Assembly (NCBI GenBank): GCA_963971405.1
Contig: OZ020484.1
Span: forward strand, 3,100,001-3,164,000
From: Psococerastis gibbosa
Taxonomy: Eukaryota; Arthropoda; Insecta; Psocodea; Psocidae
Length of the DNA stretch: 64,000 bases
Direction of reading: 5' to 3'
Part shown: positions 36,001-44,475 of the stretch, piece after piece
Numbering within the stretch: position 1 is the stretch's first letter
Layout: the number at the start of each line of letters is the position of its first letter
Program-made: the position numbers and the translations under genes
The notes under the pieces: generated by a model
What the model was told of the DNA's origin: nothing
Database searches by the model: none
The model's input: the letters and a program-made list of their open reading frames with translations, nothing else

Positions 36001-38915
36001 GAAAGCCGTTGTCATGGACGTACACAGCTTTACATTATTGACTTTAGTGTCCTTTGCGCATGAGCCAGAGGGCTCGGAGGATATGAAGGGGGGCCCGGGG
36101 GTCTCCCCCGTGTATTTTTTTTTTTTTTTTTTTAATAGGGCTGAAATATTGGGGGTTTCCGCATTGTCGGAGCAATAACGTTTCTATATTAAGTTACAGG
36201 GAATTAATAAAATTGTGCACAAGGGGGGGGGGGGGGGGTCGGGGGTCTCCCCCGGGATAAATATATCAAACATAGGGCTGAAATATTGTTTTTTTTTACG
36301 CATTTTCAGAGCAACAAGGTGTCTATGTTACGGGGAATTAATAAAATTGTGCACAAGGGTCACCCCCGGGTGATTTTTTTTGAAAAATAGGACTGAAATA
36401 GTGGGGTTTTACATGTTTCGAGTGCAGTTAACACTTGGATTTTAGAGGCAAAGAATATAACTGCCTTCCAGAGGTGGGGGGGGGGGGCGTCAATTGCCCG
36501 CAGTGCTGGTCGCTGCGTACCTCTGCAAGCAGCTGCAATAGTTCGGCCAAGTCCAAAGGATGGACGAGAACAGGACCACCCGGAGGTTGGCGGAAGAAAG
36601 GCCTCAAGGAAGAAGACTCATCTGCAGACCGAGGACAACCCTCAAGGAAAGGAGTGCACAACTCACCGGATTAAGAGGGAAAACAATGGCCGAGCTGAAG
36701 ACGTCAGACCGGGGAGAGTTTAGGAAATGGGTTCAGGTTCAGGGTGGGGAACACGATGTCCGGGTAAGGCGTAAATCGGGGGTTCGATTCCCGTCATTTC
36801 AGATTTTTGATGATACCCTTAATTGGGGCGCTCAAAATAGGTCTCCTAATAACGCAATCAGTACCGGCTAAGACCTAATGGGTCTTAGAGTAAAAGCACT
36901 TGACCATTCTCACTCAGTTCCAAGCTATAAATTCGCCAAGGAATTAACAGTAGGGACTTTTGCTCAATTTATTTTCTTTTTGGTACTGGTATCTAGCTGC
37001 TAAATTACAATGCCCTCATTGGCACGAGGTGTACGTATGACTAAAACAGTAATACCTATAGTCTCGAAGTTGTACGATTAAAATTGCTTTATTATTTACA
37101 GTTACCAGTACCCAGAAGGCAACCCGGGACGAATAACAGTGATTGTCCATGCCAATAGTTCCCTGTCCAACGAAATATGACATCGCTGATACTTTGTCCC
37201 TGCAGGTCTCAAGGTTAGTCCGCATTTTAGAATTACATACAGTAATCGTTATATAATAGTGCATGTACCTATATAACAGAATTGCTGTTTTTCGTTTCTT
37301 GTTTCCGTCCTTGAATAGAATTTGATAGATCCTATCCACCAGTTATCAGAAGCACCGTGACATTTAAGCCATAGTCTGAAGGATACATTGACGTAAAGTC
37401 AGAAAATTTCTGGGGGGGGGGGGGCGGGGGGCTTTAGGACTCCAAGACATTGAACGCCCGGAGAAAAAAAATCGATAAATGGGCCCAAATTCGTGCGGTT
37501 TTACGCATATTATACCCGGATGAAACTAAAATGATAATTAGGCTGAAATTAGTGAGGTTTTATGGATATTCAACCCTGGAGTAAGGGGGGGGTCTCCGCC
37601 GAAGAAAAAAAATTAATTGATAGGGAGGTTTTATGCATTTTGTAGGCAGTAGCCGACGAATAAACCTACCACTGAGGGGGGCCTGGGGGTCGCCCCCGAA
37701 GAAAATTTTTGAAAAAATAGGTCTATAATATTGTGGTTTGAAGCATGTTGAGTAATATATTTTTTTGAAAGTTCTTGGTCAATATGTTCACTATTTTTTT
37801 CATGTGAAATAAGCATACTAAGAATCGATTTCCCTTTCATTATTGTGAATACTTTGCCTTTCGCCTTCATAACGTCTTTGTCAGCGGAAATCGTGGGGGG
37901 GGGGGGGGCTACGGGTGCTTCTGGGGGGGGGGCTTAGCCCAGGACCCCCCTATTTACACCAATGGAGGCTCTTCTCAGAGCTGTGGCGTAGCCAAGGGGT
38001 CTGAACCCCCCCTCCCCCCATGCAAAATTTAGGAAAACAGCAAAATTTTCAGTCATTTATTTTAAAAATTTTCTCCGGGGAGACCATGGTCCCCCTGTTT
38101 CTTGACTTTGACTACAGCTTCTGGAAAATTCTGGGGGGGGGGGAGGGGCGAAAAGTTCCGTGCCACCCCGTAGTGGGCGGCCGGGTGCCCCTGCTAGGCG
38201 CGATCAGCCCAGGAGGACTTTTGGCCGCTCTTAAAATATCCCTCCATCTTTGTCGATCCTCAGCAACCACTGCCCAATCTGCTACCTCGACGCCAACTCG
38301 AAGGTCCTCCTGGAACTGGTCCGCCCGTCTTCGCCTAGGTCTTCCTCTTTCGAGGGGGATTGCTACGTGTGTAGTCCGGTATCCGGTGCTCATGTCCTAT
38401 CTATTGTAGCCTGTTTCTAATTTTGTTAATAAAGTTATCATCCGAAAATTCAAATTTTTTTCTGACAAACTATTTCAGTCCTATTATTTAAAAATCCTTC
38501 CTCGGGGGTGACCCCCGTGCCCCCTTCGGCCTGCTCAACCCTCGGGTGCCTAGACACTTATCCACTTGTCAATTTCCCCGTCATTTTTTATTAAAGAGTC
38601 TGCTACCATATTATATTTAAAAAAAAATAATTCTAATCAAATTTGATGTAAAACTGACCAGTAGAATACTCGCCTAAACATTGCAGCATAGCAGAACGGA
38701 TACCTAGACCCGGTCAAAACTCTGTATTTCCCTTATGCAGTGAAATTGCCTACTTATCTTGTGCAGGCCACACTAGCCGTCATTTATTGATAATGGTCTA
38801 CAGTTGCAGGATGATTCTAATTCATTGCTTAATTTATTTCAGATTTGAAAATGGGACTCCTTCCCATTGGTTGCCGGGTCTGGTCTTCCCTGATCTTCCT
38901 GGAGTACCTAACTGA
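26820..38915 (+). CDS. DUF1771 + Smr domain protein, N4BP2-like; last three exons
   Basis: Whole-gene entry; exons are 26820-27002 (61 codons), 35081-35361 and 38843-38915, ending in TGA. In frame across both junctions they give a DUF1771-type helical region (LRQELQGLYELRQAYAEHGE ... AAQYFAMVRQISEEIAHKKR), then the Smr motifs IDLHSLKVDEA (canonical LDLHGL) and ITGRGLHSPGGQARIKPAI (canonical TGxGxHS). Smr domains are nicking endonuclease or nucleic-acid-binding folds. In animals the DUF1771-Smr pair is found at the C-terminus of NEDD4-binding protein 2. The upstream exons (in N4BP2, a P-loop kinase and CUE part) were not found and may lie left of the window. Introns of 8.1 and 3.5 kb are repeat-filled. 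Confidence 0.85.
27064..27787. repeat. Fold-back repeat in the N4BP2-like gene intron
   Basis: Arms 27064-27141 and 27710-27787 (78 bp) are inverted copies (TTCATATTTGATTTTGTCAT against ATGACAAAATCAAATATGAA), with few mismatches. A smaller inverted pair lies inside (ATAATATGGTAGCAG and CTGCTACCATATTAT, 27156-27203). It starts 62 bp past the exon donor. Confidence 0.8.
28049..28840 (+). repeat. Tandem repeat, ~320-bp units ending CACACCCTGTAG
   Basis: CCGAGGCATAACCATTTTTT (28145), CCGAGGCTTTACCATTTTTT (28467) and CCGAGGTTTGGCCATTTTTT (28791) mark successive units 322-324 bp apart. CCACACCCTGTAG is at 28351 and 28669. Upstream, 27985-28045 carries the same unit in inverted orientation. Confidence 0.8.
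28835..29354 (+). repeat. DINE-like repeat, copy K (3' part)
   Basis: From GTACTCGTTATTAATTTTAA to CGAGTAAACTCGGACCGGTT. Very similar to copy B in the part around 29010-29200. Confidence 0.8.
29795..29906 (+). repeat. 112-bp direct repeat, left copy
   Basis: Matches 31164-31276 almost base for base. It contains an internal inverted word (ACCTTACTT and AAGTAAGGT). Confidence 0.85.
31164..31276 (+). repeat. 112-bp direct repeat, right copy
   Basis: Second copy of 29795-29906, ending GACAAACTAACGCCGCT. The 1.26 kb between the copies has two small minus-strand open frames (30205-29897 and 30426-30193) without recognisable domains. A terminal-repeat element is possible, but TG...CA ends are absent. 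Confidence 0.85.
31277..33130. other. AT-rich intron of the N4BP2-like gene
   Basis: Contains the 26-bp minisatellite (32093-32194). A 112-codon frame at 32410-32748 has no recognisable motif. Confidence 0.5.
32093..32194 (+). repeat. 26-bp minisatellite, four units
   Basis: Units begin TCAGCACTCA, TGAGTACTTA, TCAGTACTTA and TCATTACTTT, and each ends CGMRAAC-like (CAACGAGAAA, AACGTGAAC, ATGCGAAA, AACGCGAAC). Period 25-26 bp. A fifth, poor unit may precede. Confidence 0.65.
33449..33715 (+). CDS. Open frame with MADF-like N-terminus
   Basis: 88 codons from ATG. The first part (MTKLLFELIQEEEHLYDKLN, PVYTNKFKR, QEKINRKINDAF) has the spacing of a MADF DNA-binding domain (LIxxxxxxxxLYDxxxxxYxxxxxR). 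The second part (RLLSYRSFARLATIDRVANG) is unrelated. MADF modules occur in host regulators and in PIF/Harbinger transposons. TCGAATATT-type words lie on both sides (33340-33360, 34070-34105), which favours a transposon remnant. Confidence 0.35.
   Translation: MAPNVKWIMEMTKLLFELIQEEEHLYDKLNPVYTNKFKRLPSQEKINRKINDAFIILIFVFRCRLLSYRSFARLATIDRVANGVKKLQ
34115..34295 (-). repeat. DINE-like repeat remnant
   Basis: Words TTTAATAGAAATCGTTACAG, CTGGGCCTCAAAAAATGTAA and CGTATAAATAGGAAAGC follow the 5' part in reverse, strongly diverged. A short related piece also lies near 33080-33200. Confidence 0.55.
34376..34432 (-). mobile_element. SINE family 1, tail fragment
   Basis: ACCTAGCCACCCTAGCGGAG and the CTCTCTCACACTTAACTAGG words match the 3' end of the SINEs at 14.1 and 24.3 kb. 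The tRNA-like head is missing. Confidence 0.6.
35081..35361 (+). CDS. N4BP2-like gene, Smr-domain exon
   Basis: Acceptor ATTGCAG, donor GCG|GTAAGT. It encodes VRQISEEIAHKKRTFVPVEF, SSGSRRISKAIDLHSLKVDEA, the helix VTDLFLDHHISNLQAG, strand REKVLVITGRGLHSPGGQAR and the helix KPAIERRLGERRLR. In LDLHGL the glycine is replaced by serine (DLHSL). The histidine of the GLHS turn is kept. Confidence 0.9.
35535..35960 (+). mobile_element. Degenerate LINE fragment
   Basis: EEKYNYLGTLVNQIGKLQTG, then SEPILLYGSERWT, stops, and QIRNEHIRQ: the order (YLG block, LLYGSExWT block) fits the C-terminal part of a non-LTR reverse transcriptase. Several stops are present. It sits inside the intron after the Smr exon. 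Confidence 0.65.
36070..36440 (-). repeat. Minisatellite, same family, three units
   Basis: Reverse orientation: GGGGGGCCCGGGGGTCTCCC at 36090, then GGGGGTCTCCCCCGGG at 36240 and CACCCCCGGGTG at 36361, each followed by AATAGGGCTGAAATATTG and a TTTACGCATTTT-like word. Confidence 0.75.
36500..36765 (+). mobile_element. LINE 3'-terminal fragment
   Basis: FGQVQRMDENRTTRRLAEER, GRRLICRPRTTLKERSAQLT and DRGEFRKWV: the GHVxRMxxxR ... GRPxxxW-like ending of LINE reverse transcriptases. The same end appears on the minus strand at 61437-61665. Confidence 0.65.
36766..37373. other. Intron, possible SINE head
   Basis: GGGGGTTCGATTCCCGTC (36779-36796) looks like a pol III box B with closed stem, directly after a LINE end, but no convincing box A or body follows. 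Confidence 0.35.
37374..37965. mobile_element. hAT-like element, relative of 24596-25238
   Basis: Runs from ATTGACGTAAAGTCAG to TATTTACACCAATGG and follows the 24.6-kb copy along most of its length (GCGGTTTTACGCAT, ATAAACCTACCACTG, ATAATATTGTGGTTTG). No clear target duplication. Inside the intron before the last exon of the N4BP2-like gene. Confidence 0.6.
38150..38395 (-). mobile_element. LINE 3'-terminal fragment
   Basis: Minus strand: ERGRPRRRRADQFQEDLRVG, then DWAVVAEDRQRWRDILRAAK. This is the GRPxxRWxDxxxxDL ... A.DRxxWR ending of RTE/Jockey-type LINE proteins. Upstream RT domains are absent. Confidence 0.7.
38843..38915 (+). CDS. N4BP2-like gene, terminal coding exon
   Basis: Acceptor ATTTCAG. 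The split codon CG|A continues RRLRFENGTPSHWLPGLVF and ends PDLPGVPN-stop. The start RLRF matches the beginning of the last Smr strand, but the usual ending (NPGxxxVxL) is not recognisable. Either the domain end has diverged or an alternative last exon exists. Confidence 0.68.
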
Positions 38916-38963
38916 ATAAACTGAAGGCGGTAAGAATATTCTCTTTCTCTCCAGTGCAATAAA
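38915..38963 (+). other. Polyadenylation signals of the N4BP2-like gene
   Basis: AATAAA overlaps the TGA stop (38915-38920), and a second AATAAA lies at 38958-38963. Either could give a very short 3' UTR. This supports 38843-38915 being the terminal exon. Confidence 0.5.
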
Positions 38964-39715
38964 GTGTAAATTGTGGAATACCCGCCTTATGATAGTAATT
39001 AGTAATTATAACTCCAACTCGACCAACTGTTATAATCCAGCCTCATATATATATATAGGCTAATATATGGAAATCTAGCCTGTGACTACCGGTACCTTCT
39101 TTTCGAATATAATTCCAACACTTCATTAGATGATCACTCAGCAAGCACAAACCGTTCAATCTATCCTGGCTCGTTCGCTGGCGTAGCCAAGTTTTTGATC
39201 GGCGTAAGCATCAATATAATCTTTTGGCAGTTGCTAACGAAACAGGTAGGGTGACTAAAATTTTCAGCATCTATTTATAGTTGGAAAGACAGTTGGCTGA
39301 GGCAATGCCCCGAAGACATCATTTTCTTGCCGCAACCACTTTTGCCGCCAAAGTTGTAATTCCCCCTCCAAACTTGATTAAAAATCGGGCAGCATGGGTG
39401 AGAAGTGTACTAAGACACTTGATTGATTAGCCCATCATTTTCCACGTCTCTAAATTCCATCATAACTAAATTTGACAACAGGAGTGCAAGATCAAAAGAC
39501 TTAGACATTTTTCTGAAACACGACCAGTTATTTCTAAAATCACTGCGTCGTACAGTGGAAAAAATGTTCAACCAGAGGTCAAATCACCGCAGGTTCAAGC
39601 CATAATTGTGGCTGTTGACGAAATTTAGTTTGACTCCTGAAATCTCAATCATGAGACAGTAAGATGTCATTTGCTACTTTCTACTATTTTAATATTAATG
39701 AATTTCCATTTTGCA
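38964..39715. other. Intergenic, between the N4BP2-like gene and the exon-9 copies
   Basis: GTGGAATACCCGCCTTATG (38978) matches the outer word of the 27.8-kb fold-back. A 60-codon frame at 39423-39605 is unrecognised. No other SLC22 exon seen. Confidence 0.5.
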
Positions 39716-39867
39716 GGTCGCAGTGGCGTTCTCACAGTAGTGATGTTGGGGAAGCTGTTGCTCGCCCGGTCGTTAGCAGTTACAACTACACTGCTGAGCT
39801 TTACCCCACTGTTGTACTTAATACAGCCATAGGCGTAGGCGCACTAGCACCATGGTTTACATTGCTG
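39716..39867 (+). pseudogene. SLC22 exon-9 copy 1 (broken)
   Basis: Follows TTTTGCAG and ends CATTGCTG|GTAAGT like the real exon. It contains YNYTAELYPTVV-type sequence but lost bases around SFAIDYN (frame broken) and lost the CARLSGA stretch. It keeps the original LLAG codons, so it is closer to the functional exon 9 than to copies 2-4. The flanking intron (39868-40500) also resembles 62214-62360 and 63361-63960, so a larger block was duplicated. Confidence 0.85.
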
Positions 39868-40597
39868 GTAAGTTTGTTGTTATCGCTTATTGGTTCTGTA
39901 GAACTTCTATTAAACAAATCGCTTTCAGACCAAATTACTTTTATTGGACATAGCTGCCCGTGATGTTCAGTTCTTTTTAGTTCTCTTATTTTAAGAAATC
40001 TATTACCAGTGTTAATAGCTTAATACTCATATAAATAATGAAGGTAGCATGCAGTTCATTTGAGAGTGGATTTGAGAGTTCCAATATCAGAACTTTAGAT
40101 TGCCCAGTTGCAATGGGTACGGATAATGCGAATTCTACTGTAGCTTATTACAGGTACCTACCTAATAGGTGATAGGAACAGATTGCAATGTAATGTCAAT
40201 ATTTGGTATCGGATATCAGCAGTCAAATTCGGAATTAGAAATGGATGCTGGAATTAGTTCAACCGTTCCGAACGTATTATATGCAGTATTAACATTGACA
40301 GTTTTTTTTTACCCACTCTACAACCTACCAAAGCTTCTTGACCACATGCTGTCTCTGGTCTCTGGACCCCCCCCCCCTCCCCTCCCTGTAGCTACTGCCT
40401 TGCCCATGCTCTGGGGACTTAATTAAGGGTTGTTCATCCGTCAATATAGCCTATCCACAGAGGTAGTACCGCCCACCTGTACCTAGCTCAAAATGGAATG
40501 TAGAGCCGATAGTGCGGAGGCAGACGAATCTACTCTTCTATCAACTTATACACACGGACATGAAGGTACAATTTGCCGACTTTTTGCTTCACATATA

Positions 40598-40935
40598 CAA
40601 TATATTAGTCGTTATTAATGTTTAGAAAATGCGGAGAGTCACTTGCCCCTTGATAGTTTGTTTATGGGAGTTATAAAAAAAAAAAAAAAAAAAAACTAAA
40701 TTTTAAAGGATTGACTCAACTAATTTTTCTGCGAAACATTTCTGCCGATGATTTCTACCTTCAGGCATGTTTTAGGTGTTAAATTACGTAACGGAACCAG
40801 ACAGGTTGCTTTCGAAAAAAACTTTGGTTTTGGGGAAAAATGTTTTTTTTGAAAAAAATATAAAAAAGCCACGGTCAAATGCATTGCGTGCCCATCATTA
40901 TTATTATGTGGTAATGTGTTGGTCTCACCTATATA
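40598..40935 (+). repeat. DINE-like repeat, copy L (3' part)
   Basis: From TTAGTCGTTATTAATGTTTA to GGTAATGTGTTGGTCTCACC. Its 3' portion is the same segment that is repeated in the SLC22 exon-9 array units. Confidence 0.75.
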
Positions 40936-40993
40936 AAAATTTGAAATTATATTTAATCCTAGCCTGGGATTAAAAATTTCGTTTTTATTTCAG

Positions 40994-41169
40994 ATGACGA
41001 GGCAGGTCGCATTAGCGTTGTCACGGTAAAGATGTTTCAGAAGCTGTTGCTGTCGTTTGCAGTAGATTACAACTACACTGCTGAGCTTTACCCCACTGTT
41101 GTACGAAATACAGACATAGGCGTAGGCGCCAGGCTCATTGGCGCACTACCACCATGGTTTACATTGCTG
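40994..41169 (+). pseudogene. SLC22 exon-9 copy 2, open, with splice sites
   Basis: 176 bp between ATTTCAG and GTAAGT, open in the exon-9 frame (DEAGRISVVTVKMFQKLLLS ... YNYTAELYPTVVRNTDIGVG). Compared with functional exon 9 it lacks 6 bp (AG of LLAGS) and 9 bp (AMC region), both in frame. It lies upstream of the gene's start codon, so it cannot join the normal transcript. Listed as pseudogenic, but it could be an exon of an undetected upstream transcript. Confidence 0.85.
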
Positions 41170-41441
41170 GTAAGTTTGTCGCTATCGCTTATGTACAGAT
41201 TGCTTCAGTAGAACTACTATTAAGCAAATCGCAAATTGAGTAACGAAACCGGACAGGTTGCTTTGGCAAAAAACTATTTGGTTTTGAGGAAGTTTTTTTG
41301 AAACAATTATAGAAAATTAACGTTCAAATGCATTGCGTGCCCTGCCATTATTACTGTGTGGTAATGTGTTGGTCTCACCTATATATAATTTGACAATTAT
41401 ATTTAATCCTAACCTGGGATTAATAATTTCGTTTATTTCAG

Positions 41442-41617
41442 ATGACGAGGCAGGTCGCATTAGCGTTGTCACGGTAAAGATGTTGGAGAAGCTGTTGCTG
41501 TCGTTTGCAGTGGATTACAACTACACTGCTGAGCTTTACCCCACTGTTGTACGAAATTCAGCCATAGGCGTAGGCGCCAGGCTCAGTGGCGCACTATCAC
41601 CATGGTTTACATTGCTG
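41442..41617 (+). pseudogene. SLC22 exon-9 copy 3, open, with splice sites
   Basis: 176 bp, same two in-frame deletions as copies 2 and 4, good acceptor (TTTATTTCAG) and donor (CTG|GTAAGT). Open throughout (…YNYTAELYPTVVRNSAIGVG, GARLSGALSPWF). A Penelope-like element lies 40 bp downstream, and the exon end plus donor are part of the 45-bp duplication that flanks it. Confidence 0.85.
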
Positions 41618-41657
41618 GTAAGTTTGTCGTTATCGCTTATGTACAGATTGGTTCAGT

Positions 41658-42800
41658 CCTGTTTTACGGCTGGTAAAATAAGTTAAAATTTCTTGTTGGA
41701 AACTGGGGTACAATAAAATTTAGTTTGCTCAAGATATATATATATAGATATATATGGCCTCAGCTATTTTACGTCGTGTGCACAGTCATAGTGAGATTCT
41801 CCAAAGTGACTTCGTGGAACTTCATCATACTTATAATTGTAGAAAGAATGAGACGCAACTGATCCACAATAAAATATATTAAACGTGACCGGTTTCGGTA
41901 AAATACCATCATCAGACATAAACAAATAAATGAAACACGCCTTTATATACATACCAAGGAGGGGTGGGGGATACAATATTAATTGGTAGGAGGTGGGCGG
42001 GGTTGGGAACATAACATTAGGAGTGGGGAGCAATTTTGGAAAATTATCTCGTTGGTTAGATTTTCGTTATTGTGTAAAGCTTTATTTATTTCTATACTCT
42101 CTAACCTATCGAGAATTTTTCCCTTGTTAGAACAGTGCATCAGCTGGAAGTTGTCAAAATCGCAAGTATGGCCATTGTCGTGCAAGTGATTGGCGAACAC
42201 CGAATTGCAATCGTTTTTACCGATTGCCCTTCGGTGCTCGTTCAACCTATCTCTGAAGTTGCGTCCACATTGACCAATGTAGCTAGCGTCACAATCCTTA
42301 CAGCTGAGTTTATACACACCCGACATCCTAAACTTGTCAACTTTGTCCTTACAATTCATGAGCAGTTTACTTAGATTAGGAGGGCAAGTGTATGAAACCC
42401 TACTGTTAGTGATGCACTGTTCTAACAATCTACCTATCTTAATACTAATATCTCCTATGTAGGGAATCTTCAAGTAGCGGTGTTCCTCCTTCGTCATATT
42501 TTGGCCCGCGTATACTTGTCGAGCGATGTACTTCAATCCATGTTTCCTGATAATCCTCGTCGCGAATTCCTGGGTATAACCGTTGTTAGTGGCGATCTCT
42601 AGAATAGTGTTCCTTTCCTGCCTGAAGTGTTCTGCTGACATGGGGACGTTATGAAGCCTGTGAGACATCGCATGGAACGCTGCTGCCTTATGAGCCGGGG
42701 GATGGTGTGACGTCGCTGGAATCACCGTGTCCGTATGTGTAGGTTTCCTGAAAATGTTAAAAAGGAGGGCAGTATCTGATCTAGTAATTGTGAGGTCTGG
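41658..42800 (-). mobile_element. Penelope-like retroelement, 5'-truncated, GIY-YIG end
   Basis: On the minus strand an open frame runs from the element's left edge to a stop at 41979. It starts in the reverse-transcriptase C-terminal region (FRKPTHTD, shared with the element at 48.6 kb). It continues through a linker and then a GIY-YIG endonuclease: GVYKLSCKDCDASYIGQCGR, RLNEHRR and a later H/E-containing segment. RT plus C-terminal GIY-YIG is diagnostic of Penelope-like elements. After the stop comes a hammerhead motif (41883-41919). The element is bounded by a 45-bp direct duplication (41613-41657 and 42801-42845). It splits exon-array unit 3. Confidence 0.88.
41883..41919 (-). ncRNA. Hammerhead ribozyme motif (Penelope type)
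   Basis: Read on the minus strand: CTGATGA, T, stem II GGTA-TTT-TACC, GAA, then the self-complementary helix III ACCGGT, C at the cleavage position and ACGT, which pairs with ATGT before CTGATGA (one G-U pair). All invariant core bases are present. A minimal self-complementary helix III is the form known from Penelope-like elements, where two copies are thought to act together. Confidence 0.7.
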
Positions 42801-43083
42801 TGCTGGTAAGTTTGTCGTTATCGCTTATGTACAGATTGGTTCAGTAGAACTACTATTCAGCAAATCGCAAATTGAGTAACGAAACCGGACAGGTTGCTAT
42901 GGCAAAAAACTGTTTTGGTTCTCCGGAAAATAAGTTTTTTTGAAACAATTATAGAAAATTAACGGTCGAATGCATTGCGTGCCCTACCATTATTAGTATG
43001 TGGTAATGTGTTGGTCTCACCTATATATAATTTAACAATTATATTTAATCTTAACCTGGGATTAATAATTTCGTTTATTTTAG

Positions 43084-43259
43084 ATGACGAGGCAGGTCGC
43101 ATTAGCGTTGTCACGGTAAAGATGTCGGAGAAGCTGTTGCTGTCGTTTGCAGTAGATTACAACTACACTGCTGAGCTTTACCCCTGTGTTGTACGAAATT
43201 CAGCCATAGGCGTAGGCGCCAGGCTCATTGACGCACTACCGCCATGGTTTACATTGCTG
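43084..43259 (+). pseudogene. SLC22 exon-9 copy 4, open, with splice sites
   Basis: 176 bp between TTTTAG and GTAAGT, open (…YNYTAELYPCVVRNSAIGVG). It has a T-to-C residue change in the conserved ELYPT motif and LIDALPPWF at the end. It shares the copy 2/3 deletions. Confidence 0.85.
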
Positions 43260-43855
43260 GTAAGTTTGTCGTTATCGCTTATGTACAGATTGGTTCAGTA
43301 GAACTACTATTAAGCAAATCGCAAATTGAGTCACGTAACCGGACAGGTTGCTTTTGCAAAAACATTTTGATTTTGTGGAAAAAAGTTAGTTATCAGAATG
43401 TCACAGTCAAATTTGAAATCAGAAATGGATCCTGTAATTGGTTAAGCTGTTCCGTATTATATACAATGTACACATTGACAGTTTTTACCTACTATACTAC
43501 CTACCAAAGCTTCTTGGCCCCTTGCTGTTTCTGAACCCCCCCCCCCCTTCCTCTAGCTTCTGCCTTGCTCATGCTCTGGGGTTGGTCATCACTCAATATA
43601 GCCTACCCACTGAGGTAGTAGTTCCTGTACCTGTACCGACCTCAAAAAAGGAGTCTAACTCTTAACTATCAGACGGGGACCAATGTTTGACTTTCGGAAA
43701 ATTGCTTCACAACTTTTTTTATTTCTTGACCCCTGATGGGCCTTAAACCGCCCTCCGCTCTAAATGTTATATATATATATACAGTATATGTACAATATGT
43801 ATATAAATTTACAGTATATATTTAAAAGTATTCATCACTCTTAACTAATATTCCA

Positions 43856-44155
43856 TGCTTTGGGATAGTGGTTATAGATGGAAAATCCTGCGCCTTTGCC
43901 AGAGGGGGGTCCAAGGAGTCCGGTACCTCCCACTTTCTCCAAATGGTTGCAGCGTTCACGATAGAATGGAATTTTAAGAATTTTTAAATATATTGAGGTT
44001 ACCTCACATCCAGTGAAGTCAGGTGGACAACCCCACCAGATATCCGAAATTTAACCATAGGAATATTATTTACTATAAAATTACTCATTTCCTCTATCTA
44101 CTTATTGATAAACTGGATTGCATGTTCGAGTAAACTCGGACCGGTTCTTTTTTTT
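43856..44155 (+). repeat. DINE-like repeat, copy M (3' end)
   Basis: Ends GCATGTTCGAGTAAACTCGG, ACCGGTTCTTTTTTTT at 44155, about 280 bp upstream of the SLC22 start codon. Confidence 0.75.
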
Positions 44156-44432
44156 GCACCCGACGGACGGCACCTCTTACTCTTAATTATGCTCTAAAGC
44201 ACTGCCCAGCAGGCATTCCTGAATGAGAGTTTTCAAGTGATTGTGGATCCCTCGTCCAAGGCCAAGCCATCATTCTGAATTTATTGAGCAAAGCATGCAG
44301 CCTGAGAATGGGCGGGAGATTGAAACTGTTCGCATCAGGTGACGGTTTTGCAAATGGCGGCGCACAACTTGCTGCGTCGCGGCAGTTTTGATCCGGCTGT
44401 GCAACTGTGTAGTTAGTGTAGTGTTGACCACT

Positions 44433-44475
44433 ATGGCGATCGACACGGAGCTGGAAAAACTTATGGGATACCTGG
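44433..44475 (+). CDS. SLC22 transporter exon 1 (start codon)
   Basis: The ATG sits in ACTATGG, a good Kozak-like context. The exon codes for 14 residues (MAIDTELEKLMGYL) plus one base, and ends at the donor G|GTAAGA. Joined to exon 2 it reads GYLGEFGKYQ, the usual cytosolic N-terminus of SLC22 proteins (acidic start, then GEFGKYQ just before helix 1). The start is chosen because it is the ATG that opens this family motif. The ~270 bases upstream (44160-44432) would be 5' UTR and promoter; I see no TATA box at a convincing distance. Confidence 0.85.

Larger units (their letters stand above)
40950..43430 (+). repeat. Tandem array of three ~450-bp units carrying SLC22 exon 9
   Basis: The exon starts 40994 and 41442 are 448 bp apart. 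The starts 41442 and 43084 are 1642 bp apart, or 454 bp after removing the Penelope insertion and one copy of its flanking duplication (1188 bp). Each unit holds intron, the 176-bp exon and a 3' piece of the DINE-like repeat (GAAACCGGACAGGTTGCT through GGTAATGTGTTGGTCT). Confidence 0.85.

Noticed and set aside
36760..36800. tRNA gene (box-B-like GGGTTCGATTCCCG)
   Set aside because: No acceptor stem or anticodon arm and no good box A; left as a possible SINE piece.
39716..43259. A second complete SLC22 gene in tandem
   Set aside because: Only exon-9 copies and downstream intron sequence were found; none of the other eight exons is recognisable between 38.9 and 44.4 kb.
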